Below are positions 14,453-19,055 of a stretch of 19,055 nt of DNA, in pieces. The translations under genes and the position numbers were made by a program. The stretch's first letter is position 1. Each line of letters opens with the position of its first letter. The stretch covers positions 1 to 19,055 of the forward strand of contig SXWC01000110.1 of NCBI GenBank assembly GCA_005789975.1, given 5' to 3'. The stretch is from Planctomycetaceae bacterium (lineage in GTDB: Bacteria > Planctomycetota > Planctomycetia > Pirellulales > UBA1268). Below the pieces are notes generated by a model. It was given only the letters and a program-made list of their open reading frames with translations. It was not told the DNA's origin and searched no databases.

Positions 14453-15376
14453 GTGCGTACCCACCTGCTCGCGATCCTGCTGCTCTCCGGCTCGCCCATG
14501 GTTGCCTTCGGCCAGGCGCCGTCGCTCGACGACGCCGCGGTGCGTGCCGCGGATGCCCTGAAAGCGTCACGGGCCATCGGGGCCGCCGGCACGGCCCAGG
14601 CTGCCGATCGCCCAACCGTGAAGAAACTGCTCGCGGCAGGCGGCACCGGTCGCGTGACCGACGCCCAGGCCGACGTGGTCGTCAAGCGGCTGGCCAAGAT
14701 CCGCGACGACGCGGCCGGCCAACGCGGTGGCGAGATCAAAGATCTGCTCGCCGAATGTGATGCCGACGGCGACGGCAGGGTGTCACTCCTGGAGGCCCGC
14801 CGCGCCGTCGCCGAGGCTCGGCCGGTCGTCGACCCCCGCGCCTCCGTCGCAGACCGGCTGATCACCGCGGTCGACAAGGACGGCGACGGACAGGCGAACA
14901 AGACGGAACTCGTCGGCTACCTGCAGTCGCTCGGGGGCGTGCGGGTCGCGGTCGAACCGCTCGCCGCCCGACTGTGGAACGCCGCTGACACGAGCCGTGA
15001 CGAGAGCGTCGATGTGATGGAGGCTCGCTTGTTGGCCGACCAGTTCGGAAGGCTCCAGCTATACAGCGGCGACAGCGGTGAGCTGATCGTGGATCCGACA
15101 GCCTGGATTCAGGTGGTCCGCGTCATCGAGAGGGTCGATGCCGACGGGTCCCACGGGATCTCGGAGCCGGAGGTGGCCGCCACGACGGTCTTCAAGACGC
15201 AGTTTGCCGCCCTCGATCGGGATCACAGCGGCGAGGTCACCGCCAGAGAGTTCTACGCCATGGCCTCGGACCTATCCCAGACCGCCCAGCGCGAGACGTG
15301 TGCAACCTGCCCGCGAGTGAAGCAAGCCGGGGCGGACAAGCTCAACGTCCTGCAGAGCCTGCTGACGCTCCGCTGA
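14453..15376 (+). CDS. Secreted EF-hand calcium-binding protein
   Basis: A 307-residue exported protein. The start is the GTG at 14453, with AGGAG (14441-14445) seven bases upstream and a signal peptide immediately following (MRTHLLAILLLSGSPMVAFG). An upstream in-frame ATG at 14330 would place a charged leader before the signal, inside transposase-remnant DNA. Five 12-residue EF loops are visible at 103-114 (DADGDGRVSLLE), 141-152 (DKDGDGQANKTE), 179-190 (DTSRDESVDVME, lacking the central glycine), 229-240 (DADGSHGISEPE) and 255-266 (DRDHSGEVTARE). Loops one, two and five look fully competent for calcium. A CATC pair of cysteines lies at 283-286. Proteins of this kind are abundant in planctomycetes and probably bind calcium in the periplasm or at the surface; the specific role is unknown. 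Confidence 0.87.
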   Translation: MRTHLLAILLLSGSPMVAFGQAPSLDDAAVRAADALKASRAIGAAGTAQAADRPTVKKLLAAGGTGRVTDAQADVVVKRLAKIRDDAAGQRGGEIKDLLAECDADGDGRVSLLEARRAVAEARPVVDPRASVADRLITAVDKDGDGQANKTELVGYLQSLGGVRVAVEPLAARLWNAADTSRDESVDVMEARLLADQFGRLQLYSGDSGELIVDPTAWIQVVRVIERVDADGSHGISEPEVAATTVFKTQFAALDRDHSGEVTAREFYAMASDLSQTAQRETCATCPRVKQAGADKLNVLQSLLTLR

Positions 15377-15586
15377 AGGAAAAAGGATAGCCCGGTCAAT
15401 GGCACCTCCGCACCGGTCTTCGGGCTGACGGACTGCCCTTGAGCGTCGAAATTGGGCGGCCCGAGCGTCCGGAGGCGGTTCGCCACTACGCCCCGCACCC
15501 GCTTCGGTGGCGTTTTTCTCGCGTCGGCGCAGACCGCGTCCCAGTCGGCCGTTCCCGGGGCTTCGTCGCCTCGCGTCTGACGACGG
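15377..15586. other. Non-coding stretch between EF-hand gene and transposase remnant
   Basis: About 210 bases without a supported gene. It directly follows the decayed transposase's C-terminal stop on the minus strand, so it is probably the non-coding 3' end of that IS91-like element. I could not define its boundary or a terminal hairpin with confidence. Confidence 0.4.
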
Positions 15587-16581
15587 TCAGAGGCTTTGGA
15601 TGTCGATCACGGGCAGCTCGTCTATCCGTCGCCTGAAAGATTGCCCGGTCGTCGTGGGCTTGGACAATCTCGCCCCAGTCGGTCGGCGGGCCACGGGCGG
15701 GAGAGAGGGGCGGTGGTTCGAGTGGTTCGCCGAGGTGTGTCAGGATCTTCCGGATCGGCCCCGGATCGGTGATGAATGCGATCAGCCGGATGTCGCCGCC
15801 GCAGGTGGGGCACGCAAGTGGAAAGTCCTCCCCCACCCGCGCCATGAGCTTGGCCCAGGCGATCCGCGAGGTGTCGTGCGAGCGGGGCTTTTGATTCGCG
15901 TGATTCGCGTCACAGCAGCCTCCCGTGGCATGCTCGCCCGCCGTATGTCCACCGACCGTATACCCGCCAGCCGCGGCATCGCCTCGCTTGCCGACATTCC
16001 CTTTTGTCATGTGCCGTCACGGCCCGCCTGAGCTTGTGATTCGGTGCAAACACTCCGTGATACCTGTGCCGATGCTTGCGCGGCGGCGGGACGAGATCGG
16101 CGAGCCGGTCCAGTAACTCACACGGCGAGGGTTCGACGACGCCATTGGCCCCCGGTCGCGTGGACTTGCGGCTGCGACTGGGTCCGACCCAGTTGGCCGC
16201 CTTATGTCTCGGCAGCACGTAGCGGATGCGAGCGATCTGGCCGTCTGCACCGCGGCTCACGGAGAGTCGCTCGAGCGCGAAGGGTGGCCGAGCGCTAGAG
16301 CGCAGCAGGTGCTCCACGCTCTGACAATAGCTCGGCACGTCGCGGTCGATGAGCGTGACCCTGACGCTCGCGTCGACTGAAAAACCGCTGTTCTCCCACG
16401 TGAGCATGTCGGCGGCGGCAGCGGCGTCGAGCAGCCGCTGCATGCGGAACCACCGGATCACGCGGCGGCGCACCCGCTCGGTGAGCGCGGCCAGATCGGC
16501 CTGGTTGATCGGTCGGGCGGGCAGGAACGCCGGTGAGGCATCGCACCCTGCTCCGCCAACAGCCGGCATGAAGACGCCGTC
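15587..16581 (-). pseudogene. IS91-like (Y2-type) transposase, truncated and frameshifted
   Basis: The minus strand encodes the middle and C-terminus of an IS91-family transposase (Y2_Tnp, PF04986). From the N-terminal side it reads DGVFMPAVGGAGCDASPAFL, ADMLTWENSGFSVDASVRV, RPPFALERLSV, LPRHKAANWVGP, LVPPPRKHRHRYHGVFAPNH, then (after a frame change) LACPTCGGDIRLIAFITDPG and PARGPPTDWGEIVQAHDDR. The C-terminal end DELPVIDIQSL follows a second frame change. The first shift lies near the T-run at 16002-16005 and the second near 15620-15628. A stop (TAA, 16582-16584) immediately precedes the DGVF segment. The N-terminal zinc-binding and replication-initiator part is missing, so the element is dead. 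The frame corrections rest on comparison with the family as I know it. Confidence 0.85.
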
Positions 16582-16622
16582 TTACCCGAACCTGCGTTCA
16601 CCCACAGATTCTGTAGAGGACT

Positions 16623-16640
16623 CAAAGTCTCAGCAAAGTC
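16623..16640 (+). repeat. Direct repeat, copy 1 (CAAAGTCTCAGCAAAGTC)
   Basis: This 18-base unit matches the copy at 16866-16883 at 16 of 18 positions. Each unit is itself two CAAAGT words 11 bases apart, start to start. Confidence 0.65.
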
Positions 16641-16865
16641 ATGCAGGTCGGAAATGACTCGCTGTGCGATGAGCCGTGGAAACAAGGCATGTTCGCTTCG
16701 ATCTTCTTCACCAAACGGAGAGGGCGGGATTCTTTCGAGGCTGTTTCCGACTGTCACGGAGTTTCTGCGATTTCTGACGCAAGGTCCATGCCCGTCAACG
16801 ACTTGTGATCGTTGGCTGGTGTTGGAACGGAGCGGCCCGTTTTGGGCAAAGTCAGGACCCTTCAG

Positions 16866-16883
16866 CAAAGTTTCGGCAAAGTC
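16866..16883 (+). repeat. Direct repeat, copy 2 (CAAAGTTTCGGCAAAGTC)
   Basis: This is the second copy of the 18-base unit, 243 bases after the first and about 100 bases before the recombinase start. A further single GCAAAGTC lies at 16846-16853. Confidence 0.65.
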
Positions 16884-16985
16884 TTTCAGGGCCATGCCGG
16901 AGAGGGTTGGCCTCTCCGCTCGGGCCCGCGGCGAGGCCCGGGGGACCACGCTCGTGCCGCCGTCGGCGGCGAAAGGTGGTGCGTC

Positions 16986-18995
16986 ATGATGCACCTCCGA
17001 CAACCAATCCTGCTGCCGAAGGAGCAGCCGCTCCGCGCCCTGATCCACGCCCGCTTCTCCACCGAGGAGCAGCGGCAGTCGAGCATCGACGACCAGGTGG
17101 CATCCTGCCGGACGTTCCTGGAGTCGAACCTGCCCAAGGGCTGGAAGCCGCAGCAGGTCGTCATCGACGTCATTGCCGAGCCCGAGGTCAGCGGCGAGAT
17201 CGCCGACCGCCCTGGGATCAATCAGGTCTGGGCCGGCATCGAGGCCAAACGATGGCACCTGATCATCGCCGAGGAGTCGAGCCGGCTCTACCGCCACCAC
17301 ACGAAGGCGGGCGAGCTCTTCGAGTCGGCTGTGGACGCCGACGTGCGGGTGATCTGCACGTCGGATTACATCGACACGGCTGACGACGACTGGCCGGATC
17401 GGCTGCACATGAGCCAGATGCAGCACGCCCGCTCGAACTTCTACACCCGGAAGCGGATCGAGCGAGCCCACGACGGTTTGTGGGCCCGTGGTGCCGCCGT
17501 CGGCAACACGGTCATCGGGTACAAGCGTCGACCGTCCCTGCCGGCGACCGAGACCGAACCCGCCAAGGGCCCGTTCTATGACGAGATCGACGAAGAGAAG
17601 GCGGTGGTCATCCGCGAGGTCTTCGAACGGGTCGCCGCCGGAGAGACGGCGGCCGAGGTAGGCGAATGGCTCGACTCGATCAAGTTCGCGAAGGCCAAGT
17701 GGTCTCGTCAGGCGAAGTGGACGGCTGGTAACGTCAACGCCATCATCCGCCGCACGATCTACAGGGGCTTCGAGACCTTCCGCAAGAAGAAGGCGAAGCG
17801 AAAGCTGCGGACGGGCAAATCGGAGTACGTCTGGAACGACGAGGACAAGATCCAGACGCGGGAGAGCCCGCATCTGCGGATCGTGTCGGATTACCTCTGG
17901 TACCAGGCCAACGAGGTTGTCGACAAGCGTCGCGTTTTCCAGAAGCCGGTTCGCGGTGCCGGCCATCCGCTTCGCGGCACGACCCGGCAGCGTCGTGGCC
18001 TGCTTGCCGGCGTGTTCTTCTGCGGAGTCTGCGGGGCTCCGATGTATTCCTACGGGAAGACGGACGGCTCGTTCCGCTGCTCCGCCTCGGCGACGGGCAA
18101 GTGCTGGAACCGTGTCTACTGCATGCGAGAGCGGGTGTATCCCGCCGTACTCGATGCCGTCGTCAACGAGGTGCTATCGCTCGACGGCGTCCGTGATGCG
18201 GTGCTTGCCCGCGTGAAGGAGCTCCATGAGAAGGGTGGCGCGGTGGCCGCGGAACTCAAGAAGCTCGACAAGGAGGAGAAGAGGCTCTTGGCGGGGATCG
18301 AGCGGCTTTCGGCCGCCGTGGAGAGCAGCGACGGGGCTCTCGCGTCGCTCACCGCCCGGCTGGCCGAGCGGGAGCAGGAGTTGGTGATCGTGCGGGCTCG
18401 TCGGCGAGAGGTTGAGGAGCAGGCAGGACGCAAAGAGAAACTGCCTTCGGAGGCGAAGCTTCTTGAGCATCTCGGGGCGGTGAAGGGCCAGCTATTCGGC
18501 GACGAGGCCCGGGCGGCGGTGATTCTGCGGCAACTCTTGGACGGGCCTATTCGGGTCGTTCCCTTCATGCGGATCGACGGCAAGCGGGTGGTGCCGCGGC
18601 TGGAGTTCGCCATCAATCTCGTGGCGGCACTCCCGACACCGGTGGCGGGCCCGCTCCGCCAGGCGGCAGCGGTGGAGGGCGAGCCGCCAGTGATGCTCGA
18701 GCGACCGCTCGTGGTCAATGCGTTTGCCGAGCCGCAGCTGGTGAAGCATGCCCGGGTGATCGTGGAGCGGCGGTTGGAGGGAAAGACCTACAAGGAGATC
18801 GCCCAGGAGCTGTATCTTACGGAGTACCACATGGAGAACTGCGCCGCGATCGTACGGCTCATGGAAGCCGCAGGGCTCGCGGAGCCGTACCGACGGCTGA
18901 CCGAGAAGCCCGAACATGTGCCGCAGTGGTGCAGCAAGCACTGGCTAAAGGCGGGCGACCGCAAGGGCGGCGGCAAACGCCGTCGGGCTTCCTGA
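16986..18995 (+). CDS. Large serine recombinase (resolvase/integrase type)
   Basis: A 669-residue site-specific recombinase. The ATG at 16986 (or 16989) starts just before the catalytic domain, with an AAAGGTGG purine stretch (16972-16979) upstream; the reading frame is open further upstream without domain content. RALIHARFSTEEQRQSSIDD carries the catalytic serine, Ser25. LIIAEESSRLYRH is the conserved arginine-containing block of the resolvase domain. A recombinase domain follows, including NVNAIIRRTIYRGFETFRKK. A zinc ribbon has Cys346, Cys349, Cys365 and Cys373. A long charged coiled coil follows (about 400-490). The last 110 residues contain a helix-turn-helix-like KTYKEIAQELYLTEYHMENC segment and a basic tail, an extension not typical of the core family. 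Such enzymes integrate phages and conjugative elements or excise elements during development. The partner att sites are not seen; the element may extend to the right. Confidence 0.9.
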   Translation: MMHLRQPILLPKEQPLRALIHARFSTEEQRQSSIDDQVASCRTFLESNLPKGWKPQQVVIDVIAEPEVSGEIADRPGINQVWAGIEAKRWHLIIAEESSRLYRHHTKAGELFESAVDADVRVICTSDYIDTADDDWPDRLHMSQMQHARSNFYTRKRIERAHDGLWARGAAVGNTVIGYKRRPSLPATETEPAKGPFYDEIDEEKAVVIREVFERVAAGETAAEVGEWLDSIKFAKAKWSRQAKWTAGNVNAIIRRTIYRGFETFRKKKAKRKLRTGKSEYVWNDEDKIQTRESPHLRIVSDYLWYQANEVVDKRRVFQKPVRGAGHPLRGTTRQRRGLLAGVFFCGVCGAPMYSYGKTDGSFRCSASATGKCWNRVYCMRERVYPAVLDAVVNEVLSLDGVRDAVLARVKELHEKGGAVAAELKKLDKEEKRLLAGIERLSAAVESSDGALASLTARLAEREQELVIVRARRREVEEQAGRKEKLPSEAKLLEHLGAVKGQLFGDEARAAVILRQLLDGPIRVVPFMRIDGKRVVPRLEFAINLVAALPTPVAGPLRQAAAVEGEPPVMLERPLVVNAFAEPQLVKHARVIVERRLEGKTYKEIAQELYLTEYHMENCAAIVRLMEAAGLAEPYRRLTEKPEHVPQWCSKHWLKAGDRKGGGKRRRAS

Positions 18996-19004
18996 CGTCA
19001 GGAA
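18989..19004. repeat. 16-bp perfect palindrome over the recombinase stop codon
   Basis: TTCCTGACGTCAGGAA reads identically on both strands and contains the TGA stop at 18993-18995. It could bind a dimeric protein or form a small hairpin at the transcript end. The remaining 51 bases of the window show no gene. Confidence 0.6.
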
Positions 19005-19055
19005 CTCGGGGACGCCGCCGATGGCTTCGGCTTCGGTCGCCAGATTTCATGGCCG

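Larger units (their letters stand above)
16582..16985. other. Junction region upstream of the serine recombinase, with GCAAAGT repeats
   Basis: About 400 bases between the truncated transposase and the recombinase, without a supported gene. It is distinctly less GC-rich than the flanks. It holds two copies of an 18-base repeat and extra GCAAAGT copies. Promoter and operator sites for the recombinase, or attachment-site arms, may lie here. Confidence 0.45.

Noticed and set aside
16458..17966. Minus-strand open frame containing an AGSGKT string that resembles a P-loop
   Set aside because: The string lies at the junction upstream of the truncated transposase. The rest of the frame is antisense to the serine recombinase and no ATPase features surround it.
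1..19055. CRISPR arrays, tRNA or rRNA genes
   Set aside because: No regularly spaced repeats, cloverleaf-like sequences or conserved rRNA segments were noticed on either strand; this was by eye, so a small structured RNA could be missed.

Overview
The window looks like planctomycete chromosome, probably Pirellulales-like. It is GC-rich. It carries a PEP-CTERM surface protein, a DUF2961/GH172 enzyme, a PQQ-type beta-propeller opening with a WPHWRG-like motif, a VIT-vWA protein and IS91-like transposase remnants that match my memory of copies found in this phylum. The lineage is an inference from gene content; there is no rRNA in the window to confirm it.

Layout. 1-165: the 3' end of a prolyl oligopeptidase. 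418-1218: a secreted PEP-CTERM protein, closed by a perfect 9-bp hairpin. 1295-2986: a secreted GH172 (DUF2961) glycosidase-like protein. 3149-9427: a tightly packed plus-strand operon, most genes overlapping by 4 to 22 bases. It encodes an RgpF-like protein, a GT4 glycosyltransferase, a PqqD-like protein with an unusual C-terminal tail, an HprK-like kinase, two GT2 glycosyltransferases, and an NTP_transf_5 nucleotidyltransferase fused to a predicted beta-sandwich. 9451-12566 (minus): a MerR-like regulator translationally coupled to a VIT-vWA protein. The regulator is driven by a good sigma-70-like promoter overlapping two tandem 13-bp repeats, apparently with a leaderless start. 12729-13988 (minus): a secreted PQQ-like beta-propeller protein. 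14453-15376: a secreted five-loop EF-hand protein. 15587-16581 (minus): a frameshifted, N-terminally truncated IS91-like transposase. 16986-18995: a large serine recombinase.

The most interesting system is the 3149-9427 operon. A PqqD-like (RRE-type) protein, an HprK-like kinase and a family-5 nucleotidyltransferase recall the tailoring enzymes of some lasso-peptide clusters. Here they sit among polysaccharide glycosyltransferases, with no lasso cyclase, no leader protease and no obvious free precursor. The cassette may phosphorylate and glycosylate a peptide or glycan linked to cell-surface polysaccharide. The PqqD tail itself may be the substrate-like element, but this is untested.

A second point of interest is the mobile-DNA debris on the right. 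The EF-hand gene is bracketed by two oppositely oriented remnants of the same IS91-like transposase. One of them (about 14092-14360) has collapsed through internal deletions and is readable only by comparison with the other. The recombinase beyond has duplicated GCAAAGT-type repeats upstream and a 16-bp perfect palindrome across its stop codon. It may belong to an integrated element that continues past the right edge.
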